A stretch of DNA of 6,614 nucleotides from Methanomicrobiales archaeon (GTDB lineage: Archaea; Halobacteriota; Methanomicrobia; Methanomicrobiales; Methanoculleaceae), in assembly GCA_012510335.1 (NCBI GenBank), contig JAAZIF010000106.1, positions 1 to 6,614 on the forward strand. The letters run 5' to 3'. Positions 1-4,913 of this stretch are shown piece after piece (the first letter of the stretch is position 1; every line of letters starts with the position of its first letter). The notes beneath the pieces are model-generated. The model saw nothing but the letters and a program-made list of their open reading frames with translations. It ran no database searches and had not been told where the DNA came from. The translations under genes were made by a program, and so were the position numbers.

Positions 1-760
1 ACGAGACCGTGATCGGCGGGTCAAATGTCGCCCCGGCAGGGCCGCACCGGACCGCCCGGCCGACCGGCGTCGTCCCCGGGCCTGCGGCGGGGAGGTCCTT
101 CAGGGGGGCGCTCTGGACGCTCACCGAGTCAAGGGATCTCCCGAATTGATCCTGTGCTACAACCCCCTGACCGATGGAGAGGCTGGTGCCCTCTTCTGCG
201 GTGGTGATGACGGTCGCATGCCGGACAGCGCCCCCCGCATCGGTGTCCAGGGTGCCCCTGCCGGTGTACTCCATCACCGGCTCAGCAGACACGACGGGCG
301 GAGGAGAGGAGGTGCTCGAGCCGCTACTTCTCGACGACGATCCGGAGGAACCGATCGAGTCAGAAGAGCCGGATGATCCGGAGGAGCCGCTGTCGGATGT
401 TTCCTCCTTTGTCACCGCGAGATCGAGGGCGGTCGAGGTGCCGGCGGCGTAGACCGCGGTCTCCAGAGCCCTGATGCCGTCGACGAAGAAGGCGATCTCT
501 TTTCCGGCATCCCCGTCCTCTCCGCTGACGATCAGCCGGGGGTCAAAGAGATCAGTCCCGCCGTAGACCCCGGCGGTATCGAGGGTGAGTGAACCCCGGT
601 CATGGTCCCCGATCCGGGCGGTGATGACGGTCCCGGCCGGCGCCGGGTTCCCGTCGATCGTGACCGCGCCCGAGAACTCCGCGGGGAGGAGGGGGACGGC
701 AGATGCGATCCCGATGAGGGCTACGAGGAGGAGGATGAGCGGGAGTCGTCTCATGCCCAT
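1..760 (-). CDS. Secreted Methanomicrobiales surface protein with Ser/Gly-rich linker (3' end beyond left edge)
   Basis: The minus-strand frame stays open from the start to the left edge (at least 251 residues), so the C-terminus is missing. Two in-frame ATGs exist. I chose 760, whose ATG shares one base with the TGA of the upstream gene (TGATG) and so suggests translational coupling; the ATG at 754 gives MRRLPLILLLVALIGIASA and is equally possible. Counting from 754, residues 1-19 are a signal peptide. Residues about 25-115 form a beta domain opening EFSGAVTIDGNPAPAGTVIT, a type common in Methanomicrobiales exported proteins. Residues about 119-150 are a Ser/Gly-rich low-complexity linker ending in PPP. 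From about 155 a second beta-rich domain starts (EYTGRGTLDTDAGG) with a CGPAGATFDPPIT motif near the edge, a module I recognise from the same group. No catalytic motif is visible. The role is inferred to be structural or adhesive at the cell surface, expressed with its upstream neighbour. A C-terminal membrane anchor may lie outside the window. Confidence 0.85.
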   Translation of the reverse strand, partial: MGMRRLPLILLLVALIGIASAVPLLPAEFSGAVTIDGNPAPAGTVITARIGDHDRGSLTLDTAGVYGGTDLFDPRLIVSGEDGDAGKEIAFFVDGIRALETAVYAAGTSTALDLAVTKEETSDSGSSGSSGSSDSIGSSGSSSRSSGSSTSSPPPVVSAEPVMEYTGRGTLDTDAGGAVRHATVITTAEEGTSLSIGQGVVAQDQFGRSLDSVSVQSAPLKDLPAAGPGTTPVGRAVRCGPAGATFDPPITVS

Positions 761-3006
761 CACACCCCGATGGCGCAGAGGTCGCCGGGCTCGGTCATGT
801 AGAGCCAGTAGCCCCGGCCGGGGTAGACCGGCCGGCTATCGGTGTAGCCGTCGCTCCCGCCGTTGATGATCGCCACCTCGAAGTCCTGCTCCCCGGCATC
901 AAACCCGATCAGGGTCGTCCAGCCCCGGTTTACCGAGAGGAGGGTATCCCGTGCCGAGGCTGAGGATGCGCCGGTGATCCCGATGGCGTTCCAGCCCTGC
1001 GCGAGGGAGCGCTCCGAGGGTGGGAGCGGGAGATCGATCGAGAAGGTGAGGGGGATTGTCGTGAGGTTCTCTGAGTAGATCCAGATCCCCTCGAGGGGGG
1101 TGAGGCGATCGGTCGGCGTGAGGGAGACCCACGCCCTGCCGGCGGTGTCGTAGCGGAGGGCTGAGTGGCCGGCGGTGTCGATGGGGGTGAAGATCGACGC
1201 GGTATCATTCCCGGCCTCAAGGTGCCGGGGGATCGAGATGAAGTTCCAGCCGGGGTGGAGGGTGAGATTTTTGCCGAAGATCGGGCTCTGGTTGCTCCCG
1301 GCAGGGGTGAACAAGAGGCGGTGCTCGCTATTCGGGACGACCTTGCCGCTGGCTTCACGCTCGATGATTCTTAAGAGGGCGGGGTCATCTTTCTCGACCC
1401 TCGGCACGGTGCCGGAGAGGGTGATGAGGATATAGACCTCGTCATCCCTATAAACAAGCTCCCAGGCTGATAACATGAATGACCTGGAAGAAACGGTCGT
1501 GGAACTGGTGGAATCCCATTGTCCACCCACCTGGAGGGCATAGGTCCACACAGGATCCTGGAGATCAGTGGAAAACTCAAGATATCCATCAACAAAATAT
1601 TTAGAGTGCCAAAGCAGGGGGCCGCGGAAACAGATGCTGCCATCGAGCGTAACCTCATCTCCAGGAGAGAGGTCGTCAAGAACAGGATTTATGCTGATCC
1701 TCTCCACCAGGTAGGTTGCCCCTCCCGGTGGAACAGGATGGATGATATCATCGTAAACATCGAAGAGCGTGACCGTTGAGGCTTGACCATCCTGAGATTC
1801 TACCAGGAGGGTATACGCGCCCGGACCGATCGTGGTCGTATCCACCTCAAAACTCCAGTCCCCGTTATCACCCACGATCACCTCGCCGGAGAGAACATCC
1901 GCCCCATCTTCATTTGCGGATAACCGGTAAGTCAGTGCTGTGTCTGCCGGGTAGTCAGTCGTGCCGGTGACCGTGAAGGTTTCACCGTAGGTCTGATCGC
2001 TGATTCCGTCAATCCATATCCGTAAGGTTTCTACGAAGAATGTGAGCTTCACGTAGGTGTCCGGAATGTTCGGGGAGTCAAGAGCGTTGATCAGCGCAGT
2101 CGCTGCAGCAGGTGCCTGCAGACCGGTGAGCTTCACGCCGAAAAAGTCCGGTGCCGCGATTGTTCCAGTGGCAGTATTAACAGTGATTGATCCAGCATTA
2201 CCGGCGATAGAACCCATCGGGTGCTGGACGACGACGAAGTACTGGCCACCAGCGAGATCTTCTGTATCCGACGAATCGAGTTCTACCTCAAAGCTGCCGT
2301 CGGACTCAACACTGGCCGATCGTACACTCAGTTCGCCGGGCGCACCATAGTAGTTCTTACCGAATATCCAGACGAACACATTGTCCGGACTGCCCGTTGC
2401 AATCCCGGAGATAGTTAGCCTGTCCCCTCTTGTGACTGCGGTGCTACTCACACTTGCAGTGACGTACCCGTTTCTGAGATTGACGAGGGTTGTGGCGTAC
2501 CTGGCACCCGAGAGATCATCTTTCCCTCTGGGCTCTGAGACGGCATAGAATGTGTAGCTGCCGGCGTCAAAAGGCAGGCCAGCGGTGTTCCACTTGTAAA
2601 GCCATGTATCATCAGAGTCAACACTCACCGTGGTGAAAGTCCCATTATTCTCTGTTATCACGGGCCACAGGCGGGTCAGGTTGACGCCATTCAAAGCAAG
2701 ATTCGGGCCAGTCATAAAGAGATAGACCGTGTCACCATCGGTGCAGGTGCCGGAGAACGTGATCTCATCACCGATGTAATAGGTACCGGTGCCAGACGTC
2801 ACGATGGTGACACTGCCGCCCGCCTCAGACTTTATCTCGACGTCATCATCCCCGCTACCGGGAATAAAGCTCTCCTCGTCAACAAAAACGTTCATGTCGT
2901 CATCTGTAATCGCCCTCTCCGCCACAACCGGTGTAGCAATCAGCACCATCAAGAGGACCGCGGTGACAACTGCCTTAAATATCGTCCGTTCTGAAATCAT
3001 CAACAT
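760..3006 (-). CDS. Secreted multi-domain surface (S-layer-like) protein with Ig-like domains and C-terminal GWN module
   Basis: About 748 residues. Candidate starts are GTG 3012, ATG 3006 and ATG 3000. I chose 3006 because GGAG (3014-3017) lies 7 nt upstream, but GAGG at 3007-3010 serves ATG 3000 equally well. Residues 1-29 are a signal peptide whose hydrophobic core ends LIATPVVA. Ig-like beta-sandwich domains follow at about 64-176 (GTYYIGDEITFSGTCTDGDT), 180-276 (VSSTAVTRGDRLTISGIATG), 330-418 (QTYGETFTVTGTTDYPADT) and 431-538. The C-terminal 170 residues are a duplicated Trp-rich module. Copy one (about 581-655) has LHPGWNFISIPRHL and LEGIWIYSEN; copy two (about 667-746) has AQGWNAIGITG and PGRGYWLYMTEPG. 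This module is familiar from Methanomicrobiales cell-surface proteins. Several N-x-S/T sequons suggest N-glycosylation. No C-terminal membrane helix or PGF-type sorting tail is visible, so retention at the surface must depend on partners or the S-layer. The N-terminal part has lower GC than the C-terminal part (see findings). The role is inferred as adhesion or envelope structure. Confidence 0.9.
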   Translation of the reverse strand: MLMISERTIFKAVVTAVLLMVLIATPVVAERAITDDDMNVFVDEESFIPGSGDDDVEIKSEAGGSVTIVTSGTGTYYIGDEITFSGTCTDGDTVYLFMTGPNLALNGVNLTRLWPVITENNGTFTTVSVDSDDTWLYKWNTAGLPFDAGSYTFYAVSEPRGKDDLSGARYATTLVNLRNGYVTASVSSTAVTRGDRLTISGIATGSPDNVFVWIFGKNYYGAPGELSVRSASVESDGSFEVELDSSDTEDLAGGQYFVVVQHPMGSIAGNAGSITVNTATGTIAAPDFFGVKLTGLQAPAAATALINALDSPNIPDTYVKLTFFVETLRIWIDGISDQTYGETFTVTGTTDYPADTALTYRLSANEDGADVLSGEVIVGDNGDWSFEVDTTTIGPGAYTLLVESQDGQASTVTLFDVYDDIIHPVPPGGATYLVERISINPVLDDLSPGDEVTLDGSICFRGPLLWHSKYFVDGYLEFSTDLQDPVWTYALQVGGQWDSTSSTTVSSRSFMLSAWELVYRDDEVYILITLSGTVPRVEKDDPALLRIIEREASGKVVPNSEHRLLFTPAGSNQSPIFGKNLTLHPGWNFISIPRHLEAGNDTASIFTPIDTAGHSALRYDTAGRAWVSLTPTDRLTPLEGIWIYSENLTTIPLTFSIDLPLPPSERSLAQGWNAIGITGASSASARDTLLSVNRGWTTLIGFDAGEQDFEVAIINGGSDGYTDSRPVYPGRGYWLYMTEPGDLCAIGV

Positions 3007-3013
3007 CCTCACT

Positions 3014-3017
3014 CTCC
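3014..3017 (-). promoter_or_regulatory. Ribosome binding site of the surface-protein gene
   Basis: Minus-strand GGAG lies 7 nt before ATG 3006. A second purine site, GAGG at 3007-3010, lies 6 nt before ATG 3000, so initiation could use either codon. The GTG at 3012 is too close to GGAG to use it well. Confidence 0.5.
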
Positions 3018-3042
3018 GTAGTGCGGGAGTGGGCTGGAATAA

Positions 3043-3060
3043 CGCAGGGTGCCGCCTGCG
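3043..3060 (-). other. Hairpin in the leader of the surface-protein operon
   Basis: CGCAGG and CCTGCG are perfect 6-bp inverted arms around a 6-nt loop. If transcription starts near 3105, this stem forms in the 5' leader about 35 nt before the start codon, clear of the ribosome binding site. It may affect transcript stability or translation, but nothing in the sequence identifies a known riboswitch. Confidence 0.4.
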
Positions 3061-3123
3061 GGAGGTTTGAACACAATCCAGAAAATCCTAAACCAACTAA
3101 AACCGAGTCTCCCGTGCTCAGGC

Positions 3124-3137
3124 ATCTATATTTTATG
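3124..3137 (-). promoter_or_regulatory. Probable archaeal TATA promoter of the surface-protein operon
   Basis: On the minus strand this reads CATAAAATATAGAT, an AT-rich TATA-type element in GC-rich surroundings. Archaeal start sites lie about 25 nt downstream, which puts transcription start near 3103-3108 and leaves a leader of about 100 nt. A second AT-rich block (ATTTATTTTG, 3141-3150) just upstream is an alternative. The call rests on composition and spacing only. Confidence 0.45.
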
Positions 3138-3280
3138 TAGCAAAATAAATGTGTCGTTATCATCCGCGCCGCGATGACTGAGAGCGAGCACAATTCAATG
3201 ATCTGAGATGCCCTCTTTTGTTTTATAGCGGTGACATAAGCCGGCTTGTTTCACAGACCACCCCTGAACCGGGTAAGAGG

Positions 3281-3301
3281 CGGGAGGGGAACGGGAGGGG
3301 A
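3281..3301 (+). repeat. Tandem CGGGAGGGGA pair forming a G-quadruplex motif
   Basis: The 10-mer CGGGAGGGGA occurs at 3281-3290 and again at 3292-3301. Together they give four G-runs (3282-3284, 3286-3289, 3293-3295, 3297-3300) with short loops, which fits the canonical G-quadruplex pattern. It starts five bases past the TAA of the antitoxin gene (stop at 3307-3309). The G-rich strand is the non-transcribed-sense plus strand, so the antitoxin transcript would carry a C-rich 3' end. It may contribute to termination, but no T-run terminator is visible nearby. Confidence 0.55.
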
Positions 3302-3306
3302 GAGCC

Positions 3307-3552
3307 TTACCCCGCGAGTTCAACCTCGCCCGCCGCGAGAAGCCGGCAGCAGAGCCTGCCGCTGTGGGCATTCACCATCACAGCGTCGATCTTCCGGGAC
3401 GTTTCCACTGTATAGTACGCCTCCCCACACTGATCACAGATGCAGGCCGGCACACCCTTGATGACGATGATCCCATCCCCAACCCGTGCGATAAACTCTG
3501 TCTTTCCTTCCTGCAGGGTTCCCTTACAGAACGTGCATCTCTCTGGAATCAT
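3307..3552 (-). CDS. YgiT/MqsA-type zinc-finger antitoxin
   Basis: An 81-residue protein of the usual length for this antitoxin family. The N-terminal half is a zinc finger with ligands C6-x-x-C9 (ERCTFCKG) and C39-x-x-C42 (CDQCGEAYY); C37 is an additional cysteine. The second half (about 47-81: TVETSRKIDAVMVNAH, then GRLCCRLLAAGEVEL) is the short helical tail typical of the archaeal members. Family knowledge: such antitoxins usually sit directly downstream of a DUF4258-type toxin and neutralise it, often also repressing their own operon. Here the toxin is only a remnant, but its reading frame would end in a TGA overlapping this ATG (ATGA), which shows the original coupling. GGAG at 3559-3562 lies 6 nt before the start. 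The gene looks intact although its partner is broken, so it may now be an orphan regulator or a decaying relic. Confidence 0.85.
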   Translation of the reverse strand: MIPERCTFCKGTLQEGKTEFIARVGDGIIVIKGVPACICDQCGEAYYTVETSRKIDAVMVNAHSGRLCCRLLAAGEVELAG

Positions 3553-3648
3553 TTCTCTCTCCCAGTCCGTAGATCAATCTAATATTCATCATCCGGCATG
3601 TAAGCAGTGATGACCCGGAGATGGTCAATCACAGATCCCGAAGACCAG
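3549..3648 (-). pseudogene. Remnant C-terminal tail of a DUF4258-type toxin
   Basis: The minus strand between hicB and the zinc-finger antitoxin encodes DHLRVITAYMPDDEY, then TAG (3579-3581), then in the same frame IDLRTGREK and TGA (3549-3551). That TGA overlaps the antitoxin ATG as ATGA, the usual toxin-antitoxin junction. Reading TAG as an original TGG (Trp) gives the tail DDEYWIDLRTGREK, and a Trp after 'YxPDxxx' is what I expect of this toxin family. Just upstream, in a neighbouring frame, LVFGICD joins DHLRV if one T of the TT at 3627-3628 is removed, rebuilding a beta strand. The rest of the toxin (roughly the N-terminal two thirds) is absent; hicB occupies its place. The product would be inactive. 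Family assignment is from pattern recognition of a short stretch, so moderate confidence. Confidence 0.6.
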
Positions 3649-3817
3649 GGTTCCATCCTCCGCGAAGCCCCCTGATGTGGAACTCGATCGCCTCGTGGAT
3701 CCGCTCCTCAGCCTCTTCCCGGGTCGCTCCGGTGGTCACGCACCCCGGGATATCTGGAGAATACGCGGAGTAGTTGCCGTCAGCCCCCTCGATGATGACA
3801 GGAGATCGATGCATCAT
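3629..3817 (-). CDS. HicB-family antitoxin, C-terminus probably frameshifted
   Basis: A 62-residue protein with the HicB partial RNase-H-like fold. The signature is the first beta strand (RSPVIIEGADGNYSAYSPDI), then PGCVTTGAT and the amphipathic helix REEAEERIHEAIEFHIRGLR. Archaeal HicB proteins of this kind normally continue GLREDG and then a short proline-containing strand, near 70 residues in total. Here the frame reads GLRGGWNPGLRDL and stops. Removing one G near 3661 restores GLREDGTLV, so a 1-nt insertion is likely. The alternative is a recombination joint with the toxin remnant. GAGG at 3823-3826 lies 5 nt before ATG 3817 and 8 nt before the second ATG at 3814. HicB normally neutralises the mRNA interferase HicA and represses the operon. 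No HicA is visible on either side, so this is an orphan. Confidence 0.8.
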   Translation of the reverse strand: MMHRSPVIIEGADGNYSAYSPDIPGCVTTGATREEAEERIHEAIEFHIRGLRGGWNPGLRDL

Positions 3818-4093
3818 TTTTGCCTCATTTCAGTACAGCCTATTTGAAAAACGTTATTTGGTGTTCCCCGGGCGAGATCATCCGTCAGATGCCCTGTGAT
3901 AGCCACCCGCTGCTGGTCTCCAGACCACCAGGAATCCTGATGGTTACTGCTCCATCATAATTACGGAGGGAGTATTCATGTCCCTTTTGTTCCAGGTCGG
4001 GGGCCAGCCGCACCCGGGAGAACGTCCGGTAATCGAGCACCCCCGGCAGCGACTCTTGCACCACCGACCCCTGTTTTACACTGCTTCGCACCG

Positions 4094-4114
4094 CTTTGCA
4101 CCAGGTGGTGCCAA
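4094..4114 (+). repeat. Imperfect 21-bp direct repeat, copy 1, with internal dyad
   Basis: The sequence runs CTTTGCACCAGGTGG then TGCCAA. It matches 4341-4361 at 18 of 21 positions. It is itself a near-palindrome: GCACCA and TGGTGC pair around a central GG (4098-4111), and outer TT/AA pairs extend it to 4095-4114 with one mismatch. The shape is operator-like, but no cognate regulator can be named. Confidence 0.5.
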
Positions 4115-4199
4115 TGAACGGCCGACTTAACAGGCTTTGATCAGTGTTTTCAGCCCGTAATGACTTTATCTCGGGATCGTTCGCACCATTTCGGTTTTC

Positions 4200-4251
4200 A
4201 CACACACAGAGACTCACTCACCCCCGAACCGGTGCCGGTGACTGTGTGTGT
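4200..4251. repeat. Inverted repeat (CA)n/(TG)n with inner ACCGG dyad
   Basis: ACACACACAG (4200-4209) pairs perfectly with CTGTGTGTGT (4242-4251). In the intervening 32 nt, ACCGG (4228-4232) and CCGGT (4235-4239) form a second small dyad. The outer arms are a dinucleotide repeat, so the pairing could be partly fortuitous. Confidence 0.5.
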
Positions 4252-4267
4252 ATTCTGGTGTAAATTA

Positions 4268-4301
4268 GTACTTAGAGAGAGATGCTTCTCTCTATCTGTA
4301 C
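4268..4301. other. Hairpin TAGAGAGA/TCTCTCTA flanked by GTAC
   Basis: TAGAGAGA (4273-4280) pairs perfectly with TCTCTCTA (4287-4294) around a 6-nt loop. GTAC at 4268-4271 and at 4298-4301 can extend the stem across a small internal loop. It starts 17 nt after the preceding inverted repeat. It could be part of a structured RNA or a terminator, but no flanking T-run supports the latter. Confidence 0.5.
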
Positions 4302-4340
4302 AGGTACTGGTAGAATCAACACTGTCCCGGGCTGTTTGAT

Positions 4341-4361
4341 CTTTGCGGCAGGTGGTGCAAA
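4341..4361 (+). repeat. Imperfect 21-bp direct repeat, copy 2, with weaker dyad
   Basis: The sequence runs CTTTGCGGCAGGTGG then TGCAAA, identical to 4094-4114 except at repeat positions 7, 8 and 19. The outer arms TTTGC/GCAAA pair perfectly, while the inner part is less symmetric than in copy 1. The spacing between copies is 247 nt. Further GGTGCAA-type words occur on either strand between 4056 and 4391. Confidence 0.5.
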
Positions 4362-4394
4362 CCTGTACGAAACCCGTCGTAAAGGTGCAAAGGT

Positions 4395-4416
4395 CAGGAC
4401 CACCGTCCGGGTCCTG
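4395..4416. other. Hairpin CAGGACC/GGTCCTG followed by a C-run
   Basis: CAGGACC (4395-4401) and GGTCCTG (4410-4416) are perfect 7-bp arms around an 8-nt loop. Seven Cs follow almost immediately on the plus strand (4417-4423). No function can be assigned from sequence alone. Confidence 0.45.
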
Positions 4417-4755
4417 CCCCCCCACCCCGCCACCGTGAGCTCCTCGTCGGTAGACGGTAGCATCGAATGAGAGGAGGTGCTCCCGCCGGCGCATCGCGTA
4501 TACAAGAGGATGTCCGGGAAGTGCTCAAGGAATTCAGGCACATAAACCCAAATATAGTCACTTTCATAACTGTTTTGAAACATGCTCTGGACCCAAGAAC
4601 GTGGCCTCCCACCTCTTTAAGAAGGATAGAGGGTGTAATACCCGGTGATTGCGTTCTGCCCGGCCAGGGTTTCAAAAGGCATTGTTACATACTATAAGCT
4701 ATATGGAAGCGCTGCTACATTCTGAGCGGGCAGTGGGGATTGATCTCTTTTCGCG

Positions 4756-4822
4756 CCGGAGACGGAGAAGATTTTGAAAATTACAATTCCTTAAGGAAGA
4801 AGACGGGGCATTTAGTCTCCGG
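4756..4822. promoter_or_regulatory. Nested inverted repeat upstream of the restriction gene
   Basis: The outer arms CCGGAGAC (4756-4763) and GTCTCCGG (4815-4822) are perfect inverted repeats. Almost centred between them is a perfect 12-bp palindrome, TTCCTTAAGGAA (4787-4798). The end lies about 55 bp upstream of the TATA-like element of the restriction gene, so an operator role is possible. That is inference from position only. Confidence 0.4.
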
Positions 4823-4875
4823 TTGATAGCAGATATTGTATCTTGCTTCGTTAATCTGCGAAAATAAAAGCGAAC

Positions 4876-4885
4876 TCTTTTTATG
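4876..4885 (+). promoter_or_regulatory. TATA-type promoter of the restriction-modification gene, probably leaderless
   Basis: CTTTTTATGG sits 28 nt upstream of the ATG at 4914, preceded by an A-rich stretch (4861-4869) where archaeal promoters carry purines. The usual TATA-to-start distance of about 25 nt puts transcription start within a few bases of the ATG. No Shine-Dalgarno sequence precedes the ATG, which agrees with a leaderless or near-leaderless mRNA. Confidence 0.55.
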
Positions 4886-4913
4886 GACTCCTCCCCACAT
4901 TCCACTGATCGTC

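Larger units (their letters stand above)
3818..4913. other. Intergenic region of about 1.1 kb without a convincing gene
   Basis: This lies between the divergent hicB and restriction-enzyme genes. Open frames here (for example 3885-4217 and 4272-4583 on the minus strand) have no recognisable domain and no convincing ribosome binding site, and much of their sequence lies over simple repeats and dyads. The minus-strand tail at about 3960-4070 has GC-rich third positions and could be a worn gene fragment, but I cannot name it. No tRNA, insertion-sequence end or CRISPR repeat is visible. The content is mainly secondary-structure elements, listed separately. An AT-rich stretch at 3846-3864 could hold the hicB promoter. 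Confidence 0.6.

Noticed and set aside
25..866. Several plus-strand open frames over the left surface-protein gene
   Set aside because: They are antisense shadows of a minus-strand gene with signal peptide, coherent domains and a coupled start.
3579..3581. TAG read through as pyrrolysine in the toxin tail
   Set aside because: The position fits an original Trp codon, the gene lacks its N-terminal part, and no pyrrolysine machinery is visible. A nonsense mutation is simpler.
3885..4217. 110-codon minus-strand open frame
   Set aside because: No recognisable domain, and no clear ribosome binding site. The 5' part overlaps the dyad repeat and CA-repeat. Only the part near 3960-4070 has gene-like third positions, too little to call.
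4272..4583. 103-codon minus-strand open frame and overlapping frames around 4198-4675 on both strands
   Set aside because: Several frames are open at once, none resembles a known family, and codon use does not match the real genes here.
4600..4690. Possible tRNA or attachment site near a GGGTTTCAAAA stretch
   Set aside because: No cloverleaf arms and no T-loop consensus could be assembled around it.
4703..4777. 24-residue plus-strand frame ending in a run of six Arg
   Set aside because: No ribosome binding site, the TATA-like bases abut the ATG, and the sequence is not family-like. Possible leaderless peptide, but unsupported.
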